Notes: generated by a model from the sequence alone, not told the origin. 6,671 bases of DNA from an uncultured Bacteriovorax sp. (GCA_946482295.1 CAMLRB010000198.1:1-6671), one strand, 5' to 3'; counted from the first letter of the stretch, positions 1 through 6,324 are shown. Translations and numbers: made by a program.

Positions 1-1
1 C

Positions 2-166
2 CTGAACGTCAATGTAGAACCAGTCATCCCTCGCCTCCCGATTGAAGACGAAGGACGCCAGATCATTAAAGACAAAATCAAACTTGAGCTCAACGAATTC
101 CTAAAAAAAGAAGGCGTTGAAGGAAAGATCATGGAAGTCTATCTAGATTATCTCATCGTCTCTTAG
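2..166 (+). CDS. FliL-like protein, C-terminal fragment (5' end outside window)
   Basis: An open frame runs from the window edge to a TAG stop at 164-166 and encodes 54 residues. The pattern is an 'EDEGRQIIKDKIKLELNEFL' block, then a lysine-rich turn, then a 'VYLDYLIVS' terminal strand. This matches the usual end of FliL proteins: a (T)xEGK..L+.EI...LN..L helix followed by a VyFt.FvvQ-type final strand. FliL is a single-pass inner-membrane protein that forms a ring around the flagellar stator and influences torque; here only part of the periplasmic domain is visible. The membrane segment and start lie upstream. The last 24 bp overlap the end of the convergent sigma-54 regulator gene. Reading frame and stop are certain. 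The FliL assignment rests on one short motif and could be wrong. Confidence 0.5.
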   Translation: MNVNVEPVIPRLPIEDEGRQIIKDKIKLELNEFLKKEGVEGKIMEVYLDYLIVS

Positions 167-1471
167 TTCACCTTTTAATTCGAGTTGCTTTCGATTGAGA
201 TAAACCTTCAAAGTGTTGGGACTCACTTCGAGAACTTTTGCCGTTCGACAGGTGTTTTTATCGAACTTCACCCACACATTGTAACAGTAATCAGTTTTTA
301 CTTTTTCAAGTGGAATGAGATCACTTCCTCGCAGAAGTTTTGTTTCGCCCACATCGGTCAACAGCTCTTTGTCTGTATCATCGAGAATGATTTTCTTTCC
401 TCCTGAATAAATCTTCTTCTTCATCAAATGAGAATGCAGCTGACGAATATTCCCAGGCCATTTACATTGGGAATAAAATTCAAAAAGCTCTTGATCGAAA
501 ACGACAGCTTGTGTTTGTTCAAATGTTCTTAGCAGGTCTTTAATCAGTGCTGGTTGATCGCGAAGTGGAGGAAGTGAATACGTACATCCCGAATGGAGTC
601 TATAGAAGAAATCTTTGCGCATTTTTCCTTCAGCAACGAGATCCTTCAATTTCGATCCCGACGCAAAAATCAATCTTACATCGACCTTCGTAGAATGCTC
701 TCCTCCCACGGCGCGCACGTGATAATCGTCGAGGAAAAGGAGAAGTTTTGTTTGAAGATCAAGAGTCAGTGAATCAATTTCATCGAGAAACAAAGTGCCT
801 TTATGTGCTTCCACAATCGCTCCGCGCTTGGGATTGAGAGCTCCGGTGAATGCTCCTTTGACATGTCCAAAAATTTCAGACTCAACTAAACTTGGAGCAA
901 ATGCCGACAAATTAAGATGAACAAAGCGCCCCGATCTTCCGCTTTCATCATGAATATTTTTTGCCATGGTTGTCTTACCACTTCCCGTTTCACCTTCCAG
1001 CAAAATGGGCATTGTACTTTTCATGACCTCACTATTGATTTTCGAATTATCAGGAACGAGACTTAGACTGGTTTTAGGTTTGATGAAGTGAATGCGGTTA
1101 TATCCAATATCGACGACATCTCCACGCTCTAAAAAAGCTTCAAAACAGAACATACCATTAAGCTTAAATGGCATCATCCCTAAGCTTCGTATGAGATAGC
1201 GGGAATTCTCATTGTGACCGTGATGACTTTCGGACACTAATACAATCTCATAGTGCCATCCCACATTTCTCGCATGAGGAAAAACCAGTTTGGATTTTAA
1301 CTGATCGAACTCAAACAGAGGGCCATTGGTAATTTCATAACGAGTGCGATTTAACTTAAATTGCTTTTTTCGGTCTTGAAAAATATCCAGCATCCACTCA
1401 TCATTTTCACGAACTCCCCTCTGCCTGACATCCATTGCGAATTCATTGTTTAGGATTCTTTCTGTCTGCAT
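143..1471 (-). CDS. Sigma-54-dependent transcriptional activator with FHA-like N-terminal domain
   Basis: A bacterial enhancer-binding protein of 442 residues that should remodel RNA polymerase-sigma54 at -24/-12 promoters. Numbering from the ATG at 1471: the Walker A motif GETGSGKT spans 160-167, the intact sigma54-contact loop GAFTGA spans 206-211, Walker B 'LFLDE' has its acidic pair at 230-231, and a sensor II 'WPGNIRQL' follows. A Fis-like helix-turn-helix lies at about 406-431 ('TAKVLEVSPNTLKVYLNR'). Residues about 55-130 resemble an FHA fold: 'VG..YEIVL', 'VSESHH' (SxxH at 80-83), 'LNG' at 104-106, and 'L..GD...IG...IHF' from 114. There is no receiver, PAS or GAF domain, so the likely input is phosphopeptide or protein binding. 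The ATG at 1471 is preferred over the upstream in-frame TTG at 1510 because AAAGGAG sits 6 bases before it. The TTG start would add 13 residues. The target genes cannot be read from the sequence. Confidence 0.9.
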   Translation of the reverse strand: MQTERILNNEFAMDVRQRGVRENDEWMLDIFQDRKKQFKLNRTRYEITNGPLFEFDQLKSKLVFPHARNVGWHYEIVLVSESHHGHNENSRYLIRSLGMMPFKLNGMFCFEAFLERGDVVDIGYNRIHFIKPKTSLSLVPDNSKINSEVMKSTMPILLEGETGSGKTTMAKNIHDESGRSGRFVHLNLSAFAPSLVESEIFGHVKGAFTGALNPKRGAIVEAHKGTLFLDEIDSLTLDLQTKLLLFLDDYHVRAVGGEHSTKVDVRLIFASGSKLKDLVAEGKMRKDFFYRLHSGCTYSLPPLRDQPALIKDLLRTFEQTQAVVFDQELFEFYSQCKWPGNIRQLHSHLMKKKIYSGGKKIILDDTDKELLTDVGETKLLRGSDLIPLEKVKTDYCYNVWVKFDKNTCRTAKVLEVSPNTLKVYLNRKQLELKGELRDDEII

Positions 1472-1477
1472 CTCTTC

Positions 1478-1484
1478 TCCTTTG
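1478..1484 (-). promoter_or_regulatory. Strong ribosome binding site that sets the regulator's start
   Basis: On the minus strand AAAGGAG stands 6 bases before the ATG at 1471. The longer reading frame beginning at TTG 1510 has no comparable site, so the shorter protein is the better annotation. Confidence 0.75.
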
Positions 1485-1505
1485 GTTAAGTGTGGAGAAA
1501 TGGGC

Positions 1506-1521
1506 TTCAATCTGGATGCCT
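1506..1521 (-). promoter_or_regulatory. Weak sigma-54-like -24/-12 element upstream of the activator gene
   Basis: The minus strand reads AGGCATCCAGATTGAA. Against the consensus TGGCAYRNNNNTTGCW it keeps the -24 GGCA and the -12 TTG, but it has GA where the near-invariant GC should be. Transcription would begin near 1495, a sensible distance before the ribosome binding site. The missing C makes this tentative. If real it would suggest autoregulation. Confidence 0.15.
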
Positions 1522-1523
1522 TT

Positions 1524-1536
1524 CCTAGTTACTAGG
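1524..1536. repeat. 13-bp palindrome in the divergent control region
   Basis: CCTAGT-T-ACTAGG is a perfect inverted repeat with 6-bp arms around one central base. It is too tight to form an RNA hairpin with that spacing, so it is more like an operator for a dimeric DNA-binding protein. It overlaps the proposed -35 box of engB (1533-1538) and lies 53 bp before the regulator's ATG, so a bound protein could affect either gene. Chance occurrence is possible. Confidence 0.35.
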
Positions 1537-1561
1537 CATACTGTGAGAATTCGGTTAGAAT
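1533..1561 (+). promoter_or_regulatory. Sigma-70-like promoter for engB
   Basis: TAGGCA (4 of 6 matches to TTGACA) at 1533-1538, a 17-base spacer, then TAGAAT (5 of 6 matches to TATAAT) at 1556-1561. Transcription would start near 1568, leaving a leader of about 25 bases before the ATG at 1593. The only Shine-Dalgarno candidate is a short AGG at 1582-1584. Confidence 0.45.
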
Positions 1562-1592
1562 GGGCCAATTGATTTAAACCTAGGTCCAACTT

Positions 1593-2285
1593 ATGAGCTA
1601 CCATATCAAACCACAAAGTGCTGATTTCAAAATGGGAATTAGTTCTGTCCTTCAATTCGAAGAATGGCTTCGAGAAAATCCTGAAGTTATTGGAGTAAGT
1701 TTCGTAGGTCGTTCAAACGTTGGTAAGTCGAGCATGATTAATGCTCTTTTCGGGAATAAAACCGCACGCGTTTCAAAAACACCTGGCCGCACACGTGAGA
1801 TCAATATTTTTGAATTTCATTTAAGTTTCGATAATAAAAAAGTAGATCTTCCTCCATTCGTTCTTATCGACTTACCAGGATATGGTTTTGCTGAAGTTTC
1901 GAAAGAAATGTCAAAGAATTGGGATCAATTAATGGGAGCTTTTTTCTCCCATGTTTCTCCGTCTATGTTGCTGGTTAATTTACAAGATGCTCGTCATCCT
2001 AACCAAGATTCAGATAAAGGGTTTCACCAATTCCTTAAAAACTACAATCGTAAAACTATTCTTGTGTTCAATAAGATTGATAAACTCAAAACACAAAAAG
2101 AGCGCGCCGTTCTCGAAAAGCTAAAACCAGTCCTTTCAAAAGAATATAAATGGATTCGCCAGATGTATTTTGCCTCAGCAGAAAATAAAAAAGGCATTCC
2201 ACAAGTAGAAGAAGCGATTATCAATCATTTGCTTGAAGAAATCGAAATCAGAAAATCTGAACGCGAAACAGAGATCCAGGAATAA
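1593..2285 (+). CDS. engB: Ribosome biogenesis GTP-binding protein EngB/YsxC
   Basis: A cytoplasmic TRAFAC-class GTPase needed for late assembly of the 50S ribosomal subunit and usually essential. All G motifs are visible: G1 P-loop GRSNVGKSS at 39-47, G2 in 'TPGRTREIN' with the threonine at 67, G3 DLPGYG at 93-98, G4 NKID at 160-163, and G5 'ASAEN' with SA at 195-196. 'GRSNVGKSS' together with 'TPGRT' and 'DLPGYG' is diagnostic of EngB rather than Era or Der. At 230 residues it is somewhat longer than the common 195-210, because of a charged C-terminal tail after about residue 212. It is transcribed away from the sigma-54 regulator and converges on the next small gene with a 3-base gap. The start at 1593 has a weak ribosome binding site; the ATG at 1632 is possible but would trim the N-terminal segment. 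Confidence 0.96.
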   Translation: MSYHIKPQSADFKMGISSVLQFEEWLRENPEVIGVSFVGRSNVGKSSMINALFGNKTARVSKTPGRTREINIFEFHLSFDNKKVDLPPFVLIDLPGYGFAEVSKEMSKNWDQLMGAFFSHVSPSMLLVNLQDARHPNQDSDKGFHQFLKNYNRKTILVFNKIDKLKTQKERAVLEKLKPVLSKEYKWIRQMYFASAENKKGIPQVEEAIINHLLEEIEIRKSERETEIQE

Positions 2286-2293
2286 TTCCTAGG
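2276..2293. repeat. Inverted repeat across both stop codons of the convergent genes
   Basis: AGGAAT-A-ATTCCT (2278-2290) is a perfect palindrome. It can extend to a CC/GG pair around a bulged A. It covers the engB TAA and touches the TAG of the minus-strand gene. As RNA it would fold as a short stem with an ATAAT loop on either strand. There is no good U-tract, so a bidirectional terminator role is only a weak possibility. Confidence 0.3.
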
Positions 2294-2534
2294 CATGTTT
2301 CTCTGCAAAGCGAATTTTGTTCACTTGTTTTTCCAAATGAACGAGATCTTTTTTGCAAGCTTCAATCGTATGAATAAGGGACTTCACTTTGGGATTTTCA
2401 ATCTGTAATTGATTGTCTCTGACCGCTGCTTCAACCAAGCGCCCTAACTCTTCATAAGTTTCTTTCATATGTGCATTTGTACGAGACGCAGTCAGCATTT
2501 TGCGACAAATTTTTAACCAGTTTACAATCTTCAT
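2289..2534 (-). CDS. Small helical protein of unknown function (81 aa)
   Basis: I do not recognise a family. The frame is supported as a real gene by three things: an ATG preceded 7 bases earlier by AGGGAG, an excellent sigma-70-like promoter just upstream, and a tight fit between neighbours. The protein is basic at its N-terminus ('KIVNWLKICRKML'). It then looks almost wholly alpha-helical, with a heptad-like C-terminal stretch ('IEACKKDLVHLEKQVNKIRF') suggesting a coiled coil or small helical bundle. It has two cysteines, at residues 10 and 59. There is no signal peptide, membrane span or helix-turn-helix. It would be cytoplasmic and may dimerise or bind a partner. Its stop codon lies 3 bases from that of engB on the opposite strand. 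Confidence 0.75.
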   Translation of the reverse strand: MKIVNWLKICRKMLTASRTNAHMKETYEELGRLVEAAVRDNQLQIENPKVKSLIHTIEACKKDLVHLEKQVNKIRFAEKHA

Positions 2535-2561
2535 GAATTTCTCCCTAGTACGGAAGATTAA

Positions 2562-2590
2562 ATTTTATCGCTCTACAGAATGCTTGTGAA
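2562..2590 (-). promoter_or_regulatory. Strong sigma-70-like promoter for the 81-aa gene
   Basis: On the minus strand TTCACA (2585-2590) and TAAAAT (2562-2567) are separated by exactly 17 bases. Each differs from consensus at one position. Transcription would start near 2555, giving a leader of about 20 bases with the AGGGAG site placed well. This is the best promoter match in the window. Confidence 0.65.
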
Positions 2591-2611
2591 GAATGAATAT
2601 TTTGATAGCAT
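2584..2611 (+). promoter_or_regulatory. Possible promoter for the acyltransferase-epimerase operon
   Basis: TTGTGA (2584-2589), a 16-base spacer and TAGCAT (2606-2611) give four of six matches in each box. The -35 box lies on the same bases as the -35 of the opposing promoter, so the two would compete for polymerase. Transcription would start near 2618, inside the TGAAAG/CTTTCA repeat. An alternative pair, GTGACT at 2618 and CATAAA at 2641, leaves too short a leader. Confidence 0.3.
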
Positions 2612-2629
2612 GAAAGGGTGACTCTTTCA
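2611..2629. repeat. Inverted repeat TGAAAG-N7-CTTTCA, operator-like
   Basis: Two perfect 6-base half sites are separated by 7 bases, with the centre at 2620. The 13-base centre-to-centre spacing and the position over the proposed plus-strand start site fit an operator. It could equally be a small leader hairpin, or chance. The regulator is unknown. Confidence 0.3.
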
Positions 2630-2660
2630 CTTATTACACGCATAAAACTGAGAAGAAACG

Positions 2661-3485
2661 TTGGTTAACGAAACAAGAGATTTTAGTCAGACATTCATTC
2701 GCATTGAGCGCGCTCTTAAAGATCGCTATTCAAATAAGCGAGATCCTTGGGGATTGGAGCCTGATCGAGCGCTTAAAGATCTTAAAGTCATATGGCCCTT
2801 TTACAAATATTATTTTGATGTTCGTCTCCACAACAAAGAGATCATCAAAGAAAAGGCCTACATGGTTGTCTCCAATCACACCGGCCAGATTCCTATTGAC
2901 GGCCTTCTCATTTGTACGGCCTTCGCGGCGGAACTTGAACGTCCCATTTTTTTGCGTCCACTTGTAGAAAGATTTCTCACTTCACTTCCCTTCCTTGGTC
3001 GTTGGTCTAGCGAAGGAGGAGCAGTACTTGGTGATAGAACAAATTGTTTGAATCTTCTTAAGCGTGGTGAATCCATTCTCGTTTTCCCAGAAGGTGTTCG
3101 AGGAATTGCAAAAGATACAAAAGACCATTATCGCCTGCAAAGATTCACGAAAGGTTTTCTACGAATGGCCCTTTCAACCAAAGTCGAAATTCTTCCTATC
3201 GCCGTTGTAGGTGCAGAAGAATTTTTTCCATTCGTTGTTCATTTTAAAAAGCTTGCAAGACTTCTCAAACTTCCGGCCCTTCCGATTACGGCGAATCTTG
3301 TTCCGCTTCCTTCGCCGGTTGATATTTACATCGGCACTCCCTATCATCTTCCCGATCATCTGAGTGCAGAAGCTTTGGATGAAGAATTGGAACCGCACAT
3401 ACAGGCTTTAGAAGCAGAAATTCAAAGACTCACTGAACTTGGTCTTGCTCAAAAGCGAACCATTGCCCAAAGAATAAAATCATGA
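2661..3485 (+). CDS. Lysophospholipid acyltransferase, MGAT-like branch of the PlsC superfamily
   Basis: A 274-residue member of the glycerophospholipid acyltransferase superfamily, expected to move an acyl chain from acyl-CoA or acyl-ACP to a hydroxyl on a lipid. Motif I is NHTGQIPID with the catalytic pair His73 and Asp80. The HX6D spacing and the 'G..P.DG' context are those of the MGAT-like group, not the classic HX4D of PlsC. Motif III is FPEG at 142-145, and 'PIAVVGAEEFFPF' is another mark of the group. It has no clear transmembrane helix and is probably a peripheral protein at the inner membrane. The start is TTG at 2661, the first possible start after an in-frame stop at 2649, with a purine-rich GAGAAG upstream. 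The stop overlaps the next start by 4 bases, implying translational coupling. The exact acceptor cannot be named from sequence. Confidence 0.87.
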   Translation: MVNETRDFSQTFIRIERALKDRYSNKRDPWGLEPDRALKDLKVIWPFYKYYFDVRLHNKEIIKEKAYMVVSNHTGQIPIDGLLICTAFAAELERPIFLRPLVERFLTSLPFLGRWSSEGGAVLGDRTNCLNLLKRGESILVFPEGVRGIAKDTKDHYRLQRFTKGFLRMALSTKVEILPIAVVGAEEFFPFVVHFKKLARLLKLPALPITANLVPLPSPVDIYIGTPYHLPDHLSAEALDEELEPHIQALEAEIQRLTELGLAQKRTIAQRIKS

Positions 3486-4429
3486 AACAAAAAAAGATTC
3501 TCATCATCGGTATTCAAGGTGCATTGGCCAAAATGACGGCTGAGCTTCTCATTAAAAGTGATCCGAATATCATTATTCACGGAGTGGATTCACGTTCGAT
3601 TGATGGACTTCCTAAGCGATCACAATTGACTGCTCAGCAAATGAAATATAATCGAACTAATTTTGAAAAACTTTTTCGCGAACATCATTTTGAAAATGTT
3701 TTACACCTAGGTCGTCTCGGACACTCTCCAGCAATGGGGAACATTCATAAACGTATCGACATTAATCTTGTGGGTACAAATACCATTCTGGATCTAGCAC
3801 AAAAGTTTCAAACGAAAAAAGTTGTTATCATGAGTACTCATCACGTCTATGGTGCCCTTCCAGATAATCCCATGTTCCTTCGAGAAGACGCTCCACTTCG
3901 CGCGAGCTTTAAATATGCTGAACTTCGCGACGTCGTGGAAATGGATCAGATGTGCACGAACTGGATGTGGAAATATCAAAATGAAATTCAAACTGTTGTG
4001 CTCAGACCATCTAACATAATTGGGCCACAAATTAAAAATTCAATTACTCAATACTTGAAAACGCCGTACGCTCCTTTACCGATTGACTATAATCCCATGT
4101 TTCAGTTTATTCACGAATTCGACATGGCCAATATGATTGTGCTGGCCCTCGATAGATTGAACACTGGAATCTATAACGTTGCCGGCGACGATGTTATCAG
4201 TTTGCATGAAGCTGCTGAAATCATCGGTGTTAAAAAAATTAAAGTGCCGATTATTGCCGTTGAGCAACTGGCACGTTTCATGACTCCACTCTGGAAATTC
4301 CCACTCTATTTACTCGACTATATTAAATTTCCGTCAACCCTTGATAACTCGGAATTAAAGTCAGCTCTCGGGACGGATTCTTTCCGCTTCAACGCTAAAG
4401 AAGCATTGGAATTGTTGAAATATCATTAA
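3482..4429 (+). CDS. NAD-dependent epimerase/dehydratase-like (extended SDR) protein
   Basis: A 315-residue extended short-chain dehydrogenase/reductase, the class containing nucleotide-sugar epimerases and dehydratases. The N-terminal Rossmann strand carries the NAD-binding pattern GxxGxxA ('GIQGALA', residues 10-16), with the acidic Asp of 'HGVDSR' after the second strand, which suggests NAD(H). Also typical are 'STHHVYG' (118-124), 'LRPSNIIGP' and 'YNVAGDD'. The catalytic YxxxK appears as YAELR (145-149), so lysine is replaced by arginine. Either activity is altered or the protein acts as a binding partner. It overlaps the acyltransferase by ATGA. An acyltransferase beside a GalE-like epimerase is also, as I recall, an arrangement found in mycobacteria (Rv0501-Rv0502). 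This suggests a shared job on an envelope lipid or glycolipid. The substrate is unknown. Confidence 0.87.
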   Translation: MKQKKILIIGIQGALAKMTAELLIKSDPNIIIHGVDSRSIDGLPKRSQLTAQQMKYNRTNFEKLFREHHFENVLHLGRLGHSPAMGNIHKRIDINLVGTNTILDLAQKFQTKKVVIMSTHHVYGALPDNPMFLREDAPLRASFKYAELRDVVEMDQMCTNWMWKYQNEIQTVVLRPSNIIGPQIKNSITQYLKTPYAPLPIDYNPMFQFIHEFDMANMIVLALDRLNTGIYNVAGDDVISLHEAAEIIGVKKIKVPIIAVEQLARFMTPLWKFPLYLLDYIKFPSTLDNSELKSALGTDSFRFNAKEALELLKYH

Positions 4430-4444
4430 ATTCCGACCGATAAG
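4415..4444 (+). promoter_or_regulatory. Weak sigma-70-like promoter ahead of the glycosidase lipoprotein
   Basis: TTGAAA at 4415-4420, an 18-base spacer and GATAAG at 4439-4444. The -35 is inside the end of the epimerase gene. Transcription would begin near 4451, just past the ATG at 4450. If used, that would make the ATG at 4468 (GGAAAG 10 bases before it) the start on this transcript. Read-through from the operon would allow the earlier start. Confidence 0.25.
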
Positions 4445-4449
4445 TTGGG

Positions 4450-6324
4450 ATGGAAAGATCATTTAAAATGCATTCTCTCGTTTTTCTTTTGAGCACCACT
4501 CTCTTCGTGAGTTGCAAGCCTGAATCCAATCGGAAGGTGAATGCTTCGAAAATGGTTTCTCCTTCTTCGACGTCTACATCTTCGAATTCGCAAACTTCTA
4601 CAACTCCTCCAACTGGTGAAACGAGTTCGGGAGTCATCGACATTCATTCTCAATATTCATTCTCTACAGGTATTAAAAAATTAGTTTCAAAACAAGGAAT
4701 CGGTGAAGGCCGATTGCAGATGAGCGCAGCTGATGCAGACGCTCGCTACAAAAAGTTAAAATCTCTTGGAACTTCTTATCGCCAATATAATCTTTGGTGG
4801 TCAGCCCTAGAAGGTTCAGGATTAACTTCAAGTACATCTCCACTCAAATGTCCTGCAAAGTATATTCAAGTGCCGGCAACAGAAGCTGAAAAAATCGCAA
4901 TGGGTTACAAAAAGTATCGCTGTGTGAGTACTGAACAGCTTCAAAATTATGATGAACTCTTAAAACGTGATCAGGCCAATGGCATTCAGTCTGGAGTTGC
5001 TCTTTGGTCTTCTCCGCCAGTTTATCGTTATCCGGCCTGTGAAGGTTTTGGTTTCGGTGGTGTTTTCTTAAAAGACGGATGTGTTCCTCGCGACGATGCA
5101 ATGGATGACTTCGAAGACTATGTTAATTTAGTAGCTTCAAGATACAACGGTGATGTTCATGGAAAAATCACTCACTTCATTATCTGGAATGAGAACGCGA
5201 GTCCAGACTGGTTCGACTACACTCCTATTGCTACTAAAACAACCGACGCAACTTCTATCAACAAACGTATTGATAAATACGCTGACATGTTAAAGCGCAC
5301 CCATGCTGCTCTCACACGCCATCAAAAAAGTGCACTCATGTATGTGAGTACAGATCAGCTCATCGAAAAAGATATGCACGTTGGTCACATGGGAAATAAA
5401 AATTTAATAGATGGACTGTGGACGAGACTCGGAACGAACTATAGTTGGAGTTTAGCGGTTCATCCTTATGGCGATGTAGATTCACCAGCAGCGCCGAATA
5501 CTTACACTTTTGAAAATCTAGAATTAGTTGTTCAATATCAATTACAAAAGCTTTCTGATCTAGGAATCAAAGATCCTGCCCGTCATCCGCAAAGTTTATT
5601 AATTGCATCTGAACAAGGATGGCCTCTTTCAACAGGACGCGATCATCAAGCCAAACAAATTTGTCTTGCTCATGACAAAGTCATGTCAATGCCTCAATTA
5701 CTGGCCGTCGCTCACAATTATTTTCATTCTGTTGAACCTGCCGAAGCGGATGCCAATGGCCAATCAGTTCAAGGTGCATTTTTCGGTCTGATTCCGAATG
5801 CCATTCCTAATTCGCTCGAAGGAATGGAAAATGTGCCTACAGGAAAAGCATTTACTTCAACCTTAAACTCAGCACTTTGGAAAAAAGACAACAACCACTA
5901 CTGCTGTACTCAATACGGAGTTGGCTGTAAGGACAACCCCGTAAGCTCTCTCACAAAATTTCCTATTTATCGTTTTTATAAAAATGGAGATCATCTCCTT
6001 ACGGCCATTCAGTCAGAAGGTGTAGCGGTTGGTTATGCTGCTGAAGGTATCGCTTTTGACATGTACACAGCTTCATCTAACGCCAATCTCGTGGCCATTT
6101 ATCGCTGCTCACAACCAAAGAATCACTTCTTCTCGAGGGCCTCAAACTGCGAGGGCGCAAATGTCGATGGACTGATTGGTTACTTGCTAAAAACTAAAGT
6201 TGATTCAGCTAAACCAGTTTATCGCTTCCGCAAACAAACAGGGCAACACCTCATCACAACTGACCAGGCCGAAGGAATAAGAAACGGTTTCATCCAAGAA
6301 AGTATTCTGGGATATGCGCCCTAG
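4450..6324 (+). CDS. Secreted lipoprotein: clan GH-A-like glycoside hydrolase with C-terminal DUF5648-type repeats
   Basis: A 624-residue exported enzyme. Residues 1-22 form a lipoprotein signal: basic n-region (R3, K6), hydrophobic core, then 'LFVSC' with Cys22 as the lipid site; Phe at -3 is unusual. A Ser/Thr-rich linker runs to about 60. Residues about 85-475 look like a (beta/alpha)8 glycosidase of clan GH-A (GH5/GH39/Asl1-like). 'YNLWWSALE' is an early barrel strand, 'FIIWNEN' gives the acid/base Glu248, 'VHPYGD' lies at 337-342, and 'IASEQGW' gives the nucleophile Glu388. Three repeats of about 40 residues (from 506, 550, 590) share 'YRF/C...H......EG...G', resembling DUF5648. Ten cysteines follow Cys22, fitting disulphides in an oxidising compartment. 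The substrate is probably a polysaccharide. The start is ATG 4450 or ATG 4468; the first gives the better signal peptide. It lies 20 bases after the epimerase. The family assignment is by motifs only. Confidence 0.8.
   Translation: MERSFKMHSLVFLLSTTLFVSCKPESNRKVNASKMVSPSSTSTSSNSQTSTTPPTGETSSGVIDIHSQYSFSTGIKKLVSKQGIGEGRLQMSAADADARYKKLKSLGTSYRQYNLWWSALEGSGLTSSTSPLKCPAKYIQVPATEAEKIAMGYKKYRCVSTEQLQNYDELLKRDQANGIQSGVALWSSPPVYRYPACEGFGFGGVFLKDGCVPRDDAMDDFEDYVNLVASRYNGDVHGKITHFIIWNENASPDWFDYTPIATKTTDATSINKRIDKYADMLKRTHAALTRHQKSALMYVSTDQLIEKDMHVGHMGNKNLIDGLWTRLGTNYSWSLAVHPYGDVDSPAAPNTYTFENLELVVQYQLQKLSDLGIKDPARHPQSLLIASEQGWPLSTGRDHQAKQICLAHDKVMSMPQLLAVAHNYFHSVEPAEADANGQSVQGAFFGLIPNAIPNSLEGMENVPTGKAFTSTLNSALWKKDNNHYCCTQYGVGCKDNPVSSLTKFPIYRFYKNGDHLLTAIQSEGVAVGYAAEGIAFDMYTASSNANLVAIYRCSQPKNHFFSRASNCEGANVDGLIGYLLKTKVDSAKPVYRFRKQTGQHLITTDQAEGIRNGFIQESILGYAP

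Noticed and set aside
185..406. Plus-strand open frame within the sigma-54 regulator
   Set aside because: It is fully antisense to the conserved C-terminal part of the regulator, with no start signal.
4395..4653. Two minus-strand open frames rich in acidic or arginine residues
   Set aside because: They are antisense shadows of the Ser/Thr-rich linker, whose repetitive codons produce low-complexity protein in the other frames.
4844..5101. Minus-strand open frame inside the glycosidase gene
   Set aside because: It lies wholly antisense to a gene with clear domains and has no ribosome binding site or recognisable protein pattern.
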